Source of the DNA: Dipteris shenzhenensis
Lineage: Eukaryota > Polypodiophyta > Polypodiopsida > Gleicheniales
DNA: 64,000 bases
NCBI GenBank assembly: GCA_047967505.1
Contig: CM106538.1
Direction: 5' to 3' (one strand)
The notes below the pieces were generated by a model. That model searched no databases and was not told where the DNA came from. It saw only the letters and a program-made list of their open reading frames with translations. Positions 43,800 to 53,900 of the stretch are shown in pieces. A program made the position numbers and the translations under genes. Every line of letters starts with the position of its first letter. The first letter of the stretch is position 1.

Positions 43800-45185
43800 T
43801 TAAGTGTAGTAAAGACACAACTAAGAGCCCATTATGAAATCTAGCCCCAAAACTCTGCACACCAATCCAAACTTTGTACACCAATCCACCTATTATGAAT
43901 ATATGGCATACCCAAAAAGCTTTGGAACGTTTTTGTTCTATTTGAAAATGATGTTGGATGACATCCTCGTAGAAAAAACCCAGAGAAGAAGGAGGAAAAT
44001 AGGTGCAAGGAGGACATGCTTCGGTGGTGGGTGTATTACTTGGAGTCGACAAAGATGGTGAATATTAATTTCCCTGGCTATTGTTTTTCTTGCTCCTTTA
44101 AGGTACTTGTCCAGCTCATGATGTATGTTTCTTTTGGCAGGACTAGACATGCGAAGATGTATAGAGTGCAAAGACCAAGATGAAGAGGACCCCAGCTAAA
44201 GGAGGAGTTACTATGGGCGTACAAGTGGATAGAGTCAAGAAAGCATCCTTGGGGGGGTCACTCATCATTTGTAACCCTATCATGTGTGTAATCCTTGTGT
44301 AATCTGAGTGTGTGAAGAGGTCTACCATTGTCAATCAGCTTGGCCTAAAGATCTAGGAGATGCTTGCTATAGAGAGGTTGATAAGATAGTCGGGAGTCTG
44401 GAATTTCCTTGAGCCATATAATCTTATTGTATTTTGAAAAAATAAAAATCTTGCAGACATCTCCTAAACTACTTATCCTGCCAGTTGGTTGTGAAATTGT
44501 GAAGCACATATTTTGGGATGGATTGAACCACATGACCTATAAGCTTCCTTGGTTGGGTGCTCTTCTATGACAGTAGCCATCTCTTTTAATCTGATCCTTC
44601 AGCATTGACATTTTCAAAACTCCTCCATTTTAGAGCAACATGGTTGTCTTCCCTCATTTCATTTGGACAGACATTGAATGTTTTCTTCTTCAACTTCAAA
44701 CTGCAATGCTTGCATGTGCCGTGAATGCATTCAATCCTGTGCCACTCACAGTCTCCCTTTTGACAAACCATTGGCTCCCATAGAGACCTTAGGCTACAAA
44801 GCCTGCCCTCCCTTGCAACACACAGCTTACAGACTGCGCATTCATCAGTACAGCATTAGTCCCCATCGAGCAATGCTCCAACACAACCAAATCTCAAGTC
44901 ATTCATAGCTTGCCAGGCTAGGTCAAAGTCTATGTGTGTTTTGCAACAACAAACATTCCTGTCTTTGAGTTTCCTTATGTATTAGGGCTTACAATGCTCA
45001 AAGCTCCTCTACCCAATGAAAATGTTCGGATTCTGATCCATAAACTTGAGATAAAACTACGTCTACTAACCCAACATGCGAGAACAATAGAACGGTGAGC
45101 CTCCTTTTTGCTAATACTAATAGAAGACAAAACACAGTCTAATTAAAGTGTATAATGAAGCAAAACAATTTTCAACCACTAAGCT
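43800..45185. other. No recognisable gene
   Basis: Several open frames occur on both strands here, but none resembles a known protein. No repeat stands out. Confidence 0.45.
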
Positions 45186-45194
45186 AGTTATCGT

Positions 45195-45480
45195 TAACAA
45201 CAACCACCGCGCTGGTGCTTGTTTTTAGTATATCCCAACAAGCACTATGCTAGCTTTCCATAACGAATCCACACCTCCTACAAATCCATTCATCTTGTAA
45301 TAATAGAAGCAAACCACCGTGTTGGTGGCTGTTAATATCCTAGTGCAACCAACCACCGCGCTGGTGATAACTTATCTTGCACTACTACCATGCTATCCCT
45401 ACAATACTGTCGTGCTATCCTAAAATTTGTTACACATTGCTATACTAAAACTGTGCCCTTTAGACTAGTTATTGTTAACC
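45195..45480. repeat. Dispersed ACCACCGCGCTGGTG motif cluster
   Basis: ACCACCGCGCTGGTG at about 45205 and 45353, ACCACCGTGTTGGTGG at 45314 and degraded forms occur with about 75-bp spacing, separated by CTAGTTATCGTTAAC-like phrases. The motif is nearly self-complementary (CACCxxCGCGGTG). Related words occur at 31395, 31520, 31630 and 48650. Confidence 0.6.
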
Positions 45481-46020
45481 ATCAAATTTCAACTACTGGG
45501 CTACTTAAAACATTTAAGTACTAACATGGAAGCAGGTCGATACAAAATTGGGTATTACAAGCACCTTGAGAAAGTCCACAAGTCCAAGATTTAAATGACT
45601 CTTCCAAAGATCTTTGCTGCGGATGTACACGTTGCTACCTTGTCCACTCTCCATATACTTCATAGAGCAGCTTGTCGTCTGTGTCAACGAGGCCACACCA
45701 CTACTTTGAGGTGGAACATCTACAGATTGACTAGCTTGAGGTGTGAGTATATCATCTACAGATTGACTAGTTCTAGATACTACCATATCATTTAGGTTCT
45801 AGAAAACATAACAATATTTCGAATCGTTTACAATTCTATGTGCAAAATCAATGTGGCTATTTGGGACACTAACTTAGAATACTCCATGCAAGCTTGCTAG
45901 ACCTCGAGAGAGAGAAATCATCCAATTGTCTTGCCCCCTAATGACGTAATTGGATGATTGTGAATGTGGTAATCTACCTATTAAAATAAGCGTGGGATGG
46001 CAAATCGCCTTTTCCCACAT

Positions 46021-46067
<47 letters not shown>

Positions 46068-46675
46068 GCATCTATCTGCACTAGGATCATCCACAACATC
46101 ATGATCTATTGGATGAATGTCGGTATTTTACATACATTGGTGCAGTAGCTAGCATTACTTACACAAGTAGTTATAAAAAATTTTACTACTACTTTCTAAG
46201 CTAGGAGAATTTGTTAACCTAATAACCTCAATCCTCAATATTGTTTTTTTAATGTACATATGTACTATGAAGTTTGAGTTCTAATAAGGACTACAAATTA
46301 AAATGTATGCAACATAATCATATCTATTTTGTTTCACCTAGCAATGTATAAAACATAAGGATAGTAAACCTATGTATACCACTATCTCTCCACATGTACA
46401 TGCCATAATTTTGCGAGTTGCTACGAGCTAACAATTGCGAGCTCCACAACTGGCTAGACTTCGAGCGAGATGCAAACGGCCGACATAAGCGAGCCCGCAA
46501 CTGGCTCAAAGTCAAATATTTCCTCATCACTCTTAAATCCTAGTTTGTAGAGTTTTAGTAATATATGCTAATCTGATGTCCTGTTTTGATTTTTCCTTTC
46601 TTCAGTTCACTGTAATAACAATGACTTTGCATGAGGGGCCATCTAGTTCACAGGATGCCCAAATTAGCATTTTTC
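45481..46675. other. No gene; contains a CT microsatellite
   Basis: No coding similarity was seen. Near 45710-45770, a 30-bp phrase ATCTACAGATTGACTAG(C/T)T is duplicated, which makes the small frames there repetitive. Confidence 0.45.
46024..46064. repeat. (CT)n microsatellite
   Basis: This is a pure CT run of about 41 bp. Confidence 0.95.
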
Positions 46676-47480
46676 GATGACCGAGAAATTCTTCCATGGC
46701 AACCATCTAATTGCACATCATGGCTAGACAATGATGTATATGTCCGCCTAGGCTAGGCTAGGCTACCAGCAAAGCTGGGTGTATGTGCCACCGCTCCTCC
46801 CCCCTCATCCCATTGAATTATTATGATCTTGGCTCCGATGACTGAGAAATTCTCTCATGGCAACCATCTAATCGCACGTCATGGCTAGACAATGATGTAT
46901 ATGACCGCTTATGCTAGGCTGGGCTACCAGCAAAGCTGGGTGTATATGCCATTGCTCCTCCCCCCTCATCCCATTGAATTATTATGATCTTGGCTCCGAT
47001 GACTTAGAAATTCTCCCATGGCAACGATCTAATCGCACATCATGGCTAGTTGATGATGTATATGACCGCCTATGCTAGGCTAGGCTACTAGTAAAGCTAG
47101 GTGTATGTGCCACCGCTCCTCCCCCCTCATCCTATTAAATTATCATGATTTTGGCTCCAATGACCAATAGATTCTAGCATGGCAACCATCTAATCGCACG
47201 TCATGGCTAGATGATGATGTAGATGACTGCCTACGCTAGGTTGGGCTACTAACAAAATCTAGTTGGTGGATTGTGTGCTCTTAGCAATGATAGGCACCTA
47301 GAGTCGCACAACTGACACAAAATCTTCGCTCCGATGAGCAAGAAATTCTAGCATGGCAACCATCTAATCGCACGCCATGGCTAGACAATGATGCAGATGA
47401 CTACCTACGCTAGGCTGGGCTACCAGCAAAATCTAGCTGGTGGATTGTGTGCTCTTAGCAGCGATAGGCACCCAGAGTCC
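46676..47480. repeat. Tandem array of about 162-bp units, five copies
   Basis: GATGACxGAGAAATT-like starts occur at about 46676, 46838, 47000, 47159 and 47334. Each is followed by CATGGCAACCATCTAATCGCAC, CATGGCTAGAxxATGATG, CTACGCTAGGCTGGGCTAC and AGCAAA. Units 1-3 end in GCCACCGCTCCTCCCCCCTCATCC. The last two instead end in CTAGCTGGTGGATTGTGTGCTCTTAGCA and CACAACTGACACAA, so the array has two unit types. Confidence 0.9.
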
Positions 47481-47533
47481 CACAACTGACACAAGAAACC
47501 AAGGGGGAAAGAGTGGGAGGGCAGCAAGTCTAG

Positions 47534-47545
47534 CTATATAAAGGC
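47534..47545 (+). promoter_or_regulatory. TATA-like box after the 162-bp array
   Basis: CTATATAAAGGC is followed about 60 bp later by a pyrimidine-rich stretch (47570-47630), which resembles a plant promoter and leader or an LTR U3/R boundary. No coding region with known similarity follows. Confidence 0.4.
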
Positions 47546-47559
47546 CTTAAGGTAAGAGA

Positions 47560-48210
47560 AACAATTCACCGCACCCAAAAAATTTCTCTCCTACCCCCTT
47601 CCACGCTCTCTCCAAGCCCCCTTCTACCCCTATGATGAAACTTCTACTGCAACCTCGATGCCACTTCATAATGTTGCCCAACTCATGGGATCCATTGTTT
47701 GCCTTGGCTCTCCATCCTGCAACACTCCACTAGCCATAGCCATGACCAAGGGAGTTGCAGGATGGGGAGCCAAGGAAAACGAGTCGTCGTTGAGTTCTCT
47801 CTACCAGTGGTGCCTTGAAAGAAGCAATTCTTTGATAACCCCACCAGTGCCTCAAGACAGAAGTTGCTATGACGAAGGCAATTCCTTGAAAGACTTGAAA
47901 GAAAAACCTCATGACCAACCATGTTGCAAGATGGGGAGCCAAGGGAAATGGGTCGTCGTCGTTATGTGAGGCACTGGGAGAGAACTCAACTTGGTGTTGA
48001 GCCTCTCGTAATTGCACATTACCTTCTGCACTAGGGAAGGAACTCAACTGGGTGATCAGCTCTAACGCACTGAGAACATGCGTCAGTGTGTTGGAGCTTA
48101 CCACCATATTGAGTTCCCTGTCTGCTATCAAATGTTGTGCTCGATTGAGCTCACCTCTAAGTTGAGTTCCCTTTTCGAGTGCCTTGACTTTTGAAGTTGC
48201 TATGAAAAAG
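47560..48210. other. Non-coding segment with a hairpin
   Basis: Frames on both strands overlap an inverted repeat and a third copy of its arm, so they are probably not protein coding. No homology was recognised. Confidence 0.4.
47700..47777. repeat. Short inverted repeat with a third arm copy
   Basis: CCTTGGCTCTCCATCCTGCAAC (47701-47722) pairs with GTTGCAGGATGGGGAGCCAAGG (about 47755-47776) except for one unpaired base, with a loop of about 33 bases. The second arm recurs at 47922 as GTTGCAAGATGGGGAGCCAAGG. Confidence 0.85.
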
Positions 48211-48220
48211 GTTATTTCAA

Positions 48221-48375
48221 TTACGAGGTGTTCGTATTGTCCCCTGCATATGAAGAGTTCCAGGTCAAAATTGTAAGAAAGTCCTACCTACGATAGCACT
48301 ACGAGGTGCTCGTATTGTCCCCTACATACAAGGCACCAAGTCAAAAGTGTAAGAAAGTGCTAGCAAGGGCAAAAA
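48221..48375. repeat. Tandem duplication, period 78 bp
   Basis: ACGAGGTGxTCGTATTGTCCCCT begins at 48223 and 48301. Each copy continues with GTCAAAAxTGTAAGAAAGT. Confidence 0.88.
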
Positions 48376-48639
48376 GTAACACCTAGTCCTACCACAATGG
48401 TGGTGTTGACAAGTGCTTAAAGAAGTGTCACAAAAACAAAGTGCTAGCATCTTTGTATGTAATCTCTTTTGTTAAATGTTTGCTTCGAATGTAATTTATT
48501 TTGTTTCAATTTTGATATAATACTATTATCGCAAAAACTCTCAGATGTAATTTCTTAATGTAATTTCTTATGTTTCAATTTCAATGTAGTACCATTTATC
48601 TAAAATAACACTATTTTCCTTGGTTTATAACTAAAATAG

Positions 48640-49215
48640 CTCTGACATCCAGCACGGTGGTTGCGGATATGGACCTTGAGGGGTCCCATTAGAGATTAAC
48701 ATGCCACGATGGTCTGCCACGGTGGTCTTCATGCCAACGTGGTGGTATCTCCATGCCAACATCATTGTTTGAACTAGCACGGTGGTCAATGCAGCAAAAG
48801 ATTGCATTGCGCAGCGATAGATGGCAAAGCTGCATAATGATAGGTGGCAAGGCAAAAGTTATGTGCTGTTGTCAGGCCAACGTGGTTGTGCTTGAACTAG
48901 CACGGTGGTCAGCACAACAAAAGATTGTGTTGCATAATGATAGATGGCGAAGCTACGCAAGCAAACATGGCAAGGCAAAGGCTACATGATGGCTAGAGGC
49001 CAGAGCAATAGTCTCTGTGCTCATGAGTAATTGCATATAGTGCCATGTAACGAGCTCTACGAATTGACCATGATATGATAGATGGCGAAGCTGTGCAAGC
49101 AAACATGGCAAGGCAAAGGCTGCATGATGACTAGAGGCCAGAGCAACAGTCTCTGTGCTCATGAGTAATTGCATATAGTGCCATGTAGCGAGCTCTGTGA
49201 ATTGACCATGATAAT
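48640..49215. repeat. Two successive tandem duplications (123 bp and 138 bp)
   Basis: GAACTAGCACGGTGGTCA starts at 48771 and 48894. GATAGATGGCGAAGCT starts at 48940 and 49078, and the latter pair is highly similar for about 130 bp (CTAGAGGCCAGAGCAA, GTCTCTGTGCTCATGAGTAATTGCATATAGTGCC). CACGGTGGT words at 48655-48740 link it to the motif family at 45.2 kb. Confidence 0.88.
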
Positions 49216-49219
49216 ATTG

Positions 49220-49385
49220 CATCTCATTATTATGCCAGTGCACGTTCATGACGTCAGGAAAATTTTCGACGAGAGCGCAAGTTTGCGCAAAATTCAAATA
49301 TTCACCCAGAAGCACATCGTGGCCCCAAAATGGCCCTGAAAATAGTTCTGCGATTGGCTACACCCAAGCAAATGTTGACCCACCA
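49220..49385 (-). repeat. Dispersed repeat, inverted partner of 31045-31225
   Basis: Read on the minus strand it matches the 31-kb copy from TTGCTTGGGTGTAGCCAATCG to CACTGGCATAATAATG. The flanking sequences of the two copies differ, which marks the unit at about 165-180 bp. Confidence 0.8.
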
Positions 49386-49890
49386 CCCCAACTCTTGCAA
49401 GTGCCAAGATTTTTTCGGAGATCTTTGTTCTAAAACATCCAAGTGCTTCTACTTGATGCACCATAATTTCCTTATTTACATGTGATAATAGTGCAAAGGA
49501 TGTCAATTTTGATAGTGCCCTACACTTTATTGGTTCCTATTTTCCATGGGGTGCAAACTTTTCATGCATGCAAACCATTTTATCTCCTTGAAAAAGCCCC
49601 ATGTAATGGGAAAGGGAGGCATCTTTTCCAAAACCTTGCCTTATGCTCCCTTCTGCATTCCAAAAGTGTCAAACTCAATTGCAGCCTAAGAAATACATCA
49701 AAACATATTGATTGGATCATTTTCAACTATGAATTGAAATTGAAAACTAAAACATAATTTAAAATATACGTATTAGCACTTATGCATCTGCCTCCTCAGG
49801 ACCTTTCTTATGAAGGTTAATGGAGCTCTTCGTCTAAGCAATTGTCAAAGGTCCAACAAGTGAAGAAGCCTTTCTAGATGATTCTCCCTG
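49386..49890. other. No recognisable feature
   Basis: This stretch holds no coding similarity and no repeat beyond single words. Confidence 0.45.
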
Positions 49891-49899
49891 GTGTCATTT

Positions 49900-51560
49900 T
49901 ACAGCTTGTCTTCTCTCCACCACCATATGTTGGGCTTTTTGATATTCTACTTCTGTGATGTAGCTTTGCTCAGCATGCATCATCTCTTCCCAAGTTGCAT
50001 AGATTTCACTTTCCAAGTATTCCACCATTGCCAGATTTGTGCTACTAGGTAATCCTTCATCTACAATGCCTAGGGTATTGCTTGATTCCCAACAATACAC
50101 TGCAGATCGAGCCTCATCTTTATGAAATCCTATCAGGATTGTATGTCTTGCAAAAAAAATGTATTCTTTATCATGAAGAATGATAGAGACCTTGTAACGT
50201 TATTTCATCCAATACAAGCTCTCCTCATTCTCAATTGTTGACATCTGTCGCTAATGTCTCTTCAATTTCTAAAGCAGTATCTGGTTCTGATTGCTATTGA
50301 TATAGAACCATTTGTAGTCTAGTCACTCTCTGTTCCTCCATTTCTGGGCCTTAAACACTTTGTTCTAGCTCTAAACTCTTTACTCCTATTAATAGACCTA
50401 CGCCCTACTCCTTTTCATGAGCTTCCACCCTTAGCTTTGATTGTGGGTGCTATAGAGTTGATTCTTGATATTGTTGGATGATGGAAAATCTTTCCTCCAT
50501 GTTAGCATCCAAAATCTCTTTGACATTAGTAGCTTCTTTATTTGACAAGAGCATTTCATGTCTTGCACAAATTGTGGAATATCAAAGTCCTCCATCTCTA
50601 GTAAAATGAGCCTTTAGGCCATTTTCCATGACAAGTATCATTTGCCATAGTCTTGCAAACTGAGGTCTTGTATCTCTAAGTCTGAGAATTGCAAAAAGTG
50701 TCTTTCAAATCACTCACCGTGTGTTTGAATGCTAGATCTTTGTGGAGACACTCAAACAATAGGTCACAAGGCACCCAGTCACCTCCCTCAATGCCAACAC
50801 GAATGGTGTATGGCCGAATGTAGGTTTCCTTGATGAATCATATCACATCAGTAAAAACCTAGTGGTGCTTTAGGAGGGTGTTCTCTACATCGAGCTTTTG
50901 ATCAAATATCTTGTAGATCTCATCCTCCCTACTCGTGTAGGGAGTGGCAGCTACAAAGTCATGAAAAGCAAGGCGTGGGGTGTGAGGATGTGAGGGAACA
51001 CTCCAAACGTTGAGGAGACAATGACAAAAGTATTATTCCTTTTCAAGCACCACCTTTTATAAAGTCAAAATTATTTAAAAATTAATCATACATACTATTA
51101 AAACATATAAGAGGAAACATGGTTACAATTAAACAAGATCAAAAGATCCCCCAAAGATCAACATTTTTCATCACTGGGAAGAAAGATCAAAATATCCATA
51201 TATTAATTCGATCAAAATCTAGAGAGCAAGTTGACATCGAGGTTTCCAATTATTGTAGAATAATGTAGCTTTTAGTTGTCTTCTTACTTTCTTCCCAGCC
51301 AGAGAAAAAATCATAATCATTAAAGGTTATAGCAAGGTACTCTCGAATTTTCTTCAAGGTCCAACTATCTGTATTTTCAAGACACTCGACCACACATGTG
51401 GCATATAAATTTGTGCCTTTGCTATCTCTTCTCCAACACAATCCAATGCAATCCAAGTATTGTCATTATCCTTCCAATGCATGTATACATATACCTCATG
51501 TACCAACTCGCTTGCAAGACTTGGTATCTTGTGACTAGTATTTTTGTGGAAACTACACAT
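49900..51560 (-). pseudogene. Unrecognised coding-like remnant, multi-frame
   Basis: I do not recognise the family. Reading the minus strand through frame changes gives long protein-like stretches: WKDNDNTWIALDCVGEEIA, CVVECLENTDSWTLKKIREYL, FNDYDFFSGWEE (51480-51290); then TPRLAFHDFVAATPYTSRE, IFDQKLDVENTLLKHH, IRPYTIRVGIEGGDWVPCDL, LFECLHKDLAFKHTVSDL (50980-50700); then VKEILDANMEERFSIIQQYQE (about 50520-50460). Composition and codon-like structure are unlike the random AT-rich neighbourhood. Stops occur roughly every 30-80 codons. It may be a decayed gene or a transposon-carried gene. Confidence 0.45.
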
Positions 51561-52985
51561 CTAATGTGATTTCCCATTTGGATAGCTTCCTTAATATCCC
51601 AATCCCAACCAGGATAGAGGATATTATTAAAGAGCTATTGTGCCATTTGTTTAAAAACCCACATCATTTGTGTTCTATGAATGAAGACCGATTTGAAGCA
51701 ATGGAAAAAACCGAGGAGGGCCTGAACCAACTCACACCAAAAGTGAATTTCATGGATGCTTGAATATCTTTTTGCATCTTCATCCTAAATTCATCTACAG
51801 TGAATGGATAAAGAATGGGATAGTATGTACTATCAAAGGAAGGAACATGTAGTGGGAGAAGAACTCCAAATGCTCAATCTCTTTGAGGCACTTGATAACA
51901 TGCATTATAAAATAAAACACTAAATTCAAGTATTTTGATATTGATATTATGGCCATTCTTATGTTCAAGGGATCTCTAGATCCATGTTATGATGCTGACA
52001 TGCCTATGGAGCAAATCCCATTGTCTTTGGAGACTTATACACTAGCATTTTCATTGTCTTGAAAGATTCTCTTACGATTGACATCAAGACCCCTAATTTA
52101 CAAATAGCTTCACTCACATTATGGCCACTTCCATGTATTGAGAATCTTCATTGACATCCATTGGATGTTTGAGGTTCATTCTTTGATCCATGCAATTTGC
52201 TTTAATAGTTGAGATTAAGAGCACTTAATCTCTTTTAGCTGTAGCATTTATTGTGATGCATTGTGTTGGTTTTAATAACTTACAAACATGTTTGATCTTA
52301 GAATGAAGAAGATTATAATACCATAATGCATGCAAATACTTAAAATGCAAAGGAAAATGAGTTCACAACCATGTCCATACGCTTGAACCCTTATAAATTT
52401 GAGGACCTTTTTTGTCTTCACAAACCAAGAAATGAAATTTCTAATGATTCTCATTTTTGCTTTATTTAGCTTTCTCGATTGTAGATGGTTGCATTGTAAT
52501 CTCAAGGGCTATAGAGAAATTTCCCATAACACTTCAGTTCAAGGGGGTCATTAAGGCTCCTATTTACATCTAGTTTATAAGATATTTTAACTCTAGAAAA
52601 TTTGGATTTTTGTTCTCAGTGTCAATAAACTAGCCCCTTATGTATGTAAACTTTTGTGAATAATGGCATTTAAAAAACACTCCTGTTGAACCTAGGTGGT
52701 AGAGTTACATACTTTTAAGTACGTACCCCCAAATATCAATCCAAGACAAACTATTCAACAATCCAAATATCATCTTTATCCATCCATTTTGGCATTATTA
52801 CGGAAGAGTAAAGTGATTGACGTGATATATGTGGACTAGTGTTTACTGAAAACCTGCAAACCATATAGAATGAACCTGCAACATTTTAATCTTCCCCCCT
52901 AAAAAACATGTTCAGAATTTTGTAAAATCTGCAAAATTTTAGGCAATTTAGTTATATTTTAGCTAAAAAATCACCAAGCCCCTGC
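51561..52985. other. No recognisable feature (1.4 kb)
   Basis: The frame 51566-51763 is open but has no known similarity. The rest is AT-rich without repeats. Confidence 0.5.
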
Positions 52986-52991
52986 TACTGT

Positions 52992-53053
52992 TGCTTCTTC
53001 TTCTTCTCTCTCCCTCCTTCCTTCTGCTACGTCTTCTTCTTCTTCTTCTTCTA
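52992..53053. repeat. Pyrimidine-rich (CTT)n tract
   Basis: Runs of CTTCTTCTTCTT flank a CTCTCTCCCTCC core, about 110 bp upstream of the first lipoxygenase exon. Such tracts are common in plant 5' leaders, but an exonic role is not shown. Confidence 0.8.
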
Positions 53054-53162
53054 CGCAAGGCTCACTCGCCCCTTCTTATCTGGATAGCACAATTTACTGC
53101 TCTAATTTGGCCACCTAGATCCACATGAATTGTCTGACGACGTGGAACTCAATTGTGTGCAG

Positions 53163-53900
53163 AGTCACAAGAGGGCAAACGTAGCGCAGAAACGCATTTG
53201 AAGATCTGGGGCTCGGATGGAAAGCCGCATTCTCATCCAAGCGATGACTTATACTCTTCTCTCGCCATCAAGTTCTCTATACCTACAGATTTCGGCAGAC
53301 CCGGAGCCATCCTCGTGCTCAGCGAAGACTCAAACGAGTTTTTTCTTAAATCGATCACCCTGGATCTGCCTGACGGCCAGGAAATATATTTTGCCTGTAA
53401 TTCCTGGATAAACATCGCCAAGGCATACGAGGGGCCTCGCATATTCTTTGCCAACGAGGTTCACAGCTCCATTCTTTTTGTTAAACGTTCCTTATAGCTG
53501 CAAGCCTGCAGCCCAAGCTGTTGCGTACACTTTTTCCCCGGGTGCAACTTTTGTTTAATTTGGAGCTGCCTTGCAGGCTTATCGTCCAAATGAGATACCG
53601 CTGGGGCTGGTGAAACTACGACATGATGAGCTCGTGAACTTGCGGGGAGATGGTAAGGGTGAAAGGCTGAGTAGCTAGCGGATCTACGATTACGATGTTT
53701 ACAACGACCAGACAGCGATAAGGAGGCTGCGAGTCTAAGGAGCTTCCATATCCAAGAAGATGTCGGAGTGGACGCAAACCCACGAAGTCAGGTATCGATA
53801 TTGAACGAATGATTGGCAGAAGCCGATGAAACTGTTGAAGAAACTTTGTGTGCTTGTGCAGATCCTAAGTCAGAGCAGCACGGATCCCTATATATGGCAC
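53163..53900 (+). pseudogene. Lipoxygenase pseudogene, PLAT domain and start of catalytic domain
   Basis: Three exons with intact splice signals and matching phase are visible: 53163-53458 (donor GTTCAC), 53577-53791 (acceptor TTGCAG, donor GTATCG) and from 53862 (acceptor TTGTGCAG). Exon 1 carries the lipid-binding PLAT/LH2 block: PTDFGRPGAILV, SNEFFLKSITL, FACNSWI, RIFFANE. Exon 2 continues with IPLGLVKLRHDELVNLRG, DGKGE, YDYDVYND and SKELPYPRRCRSGRKPTKS, and exon 3 with DPKSEQ and GSLY. All are characteristic of plant lipoxygenase. A TAG at 53676-53678 interrupts exon 2, and a frameshift lies between YDYDVYND and SKELPYP. The iron-binding part (roughly the last 600 residues) is missing. 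The retained introns rule out a processed copy. The sequence runs directly into hAT transposase at about 53896. Confidence 0.9.

Noticed and set aside
47730-48131. 133-codon minus-strand frame
   Set aside because: It crosses an inverted repeat and its third arm copy and has no similarity, so it is probably not coding.
52965-52985. ATCACCAAGCCC as a reverse-strand GLGD motif of SPP
   Set aside because: The surrounding minus-strand translation has stops and no SPP context, and it lies on the wrong side of the gene.
53153-53162. Start codon for the lipoxygenase ORF
   Set aside because: There is no ATG; the frame opens at TTG inside an intron acceptor (GTGTGCAG), so this is an internal exon and not a gene start.
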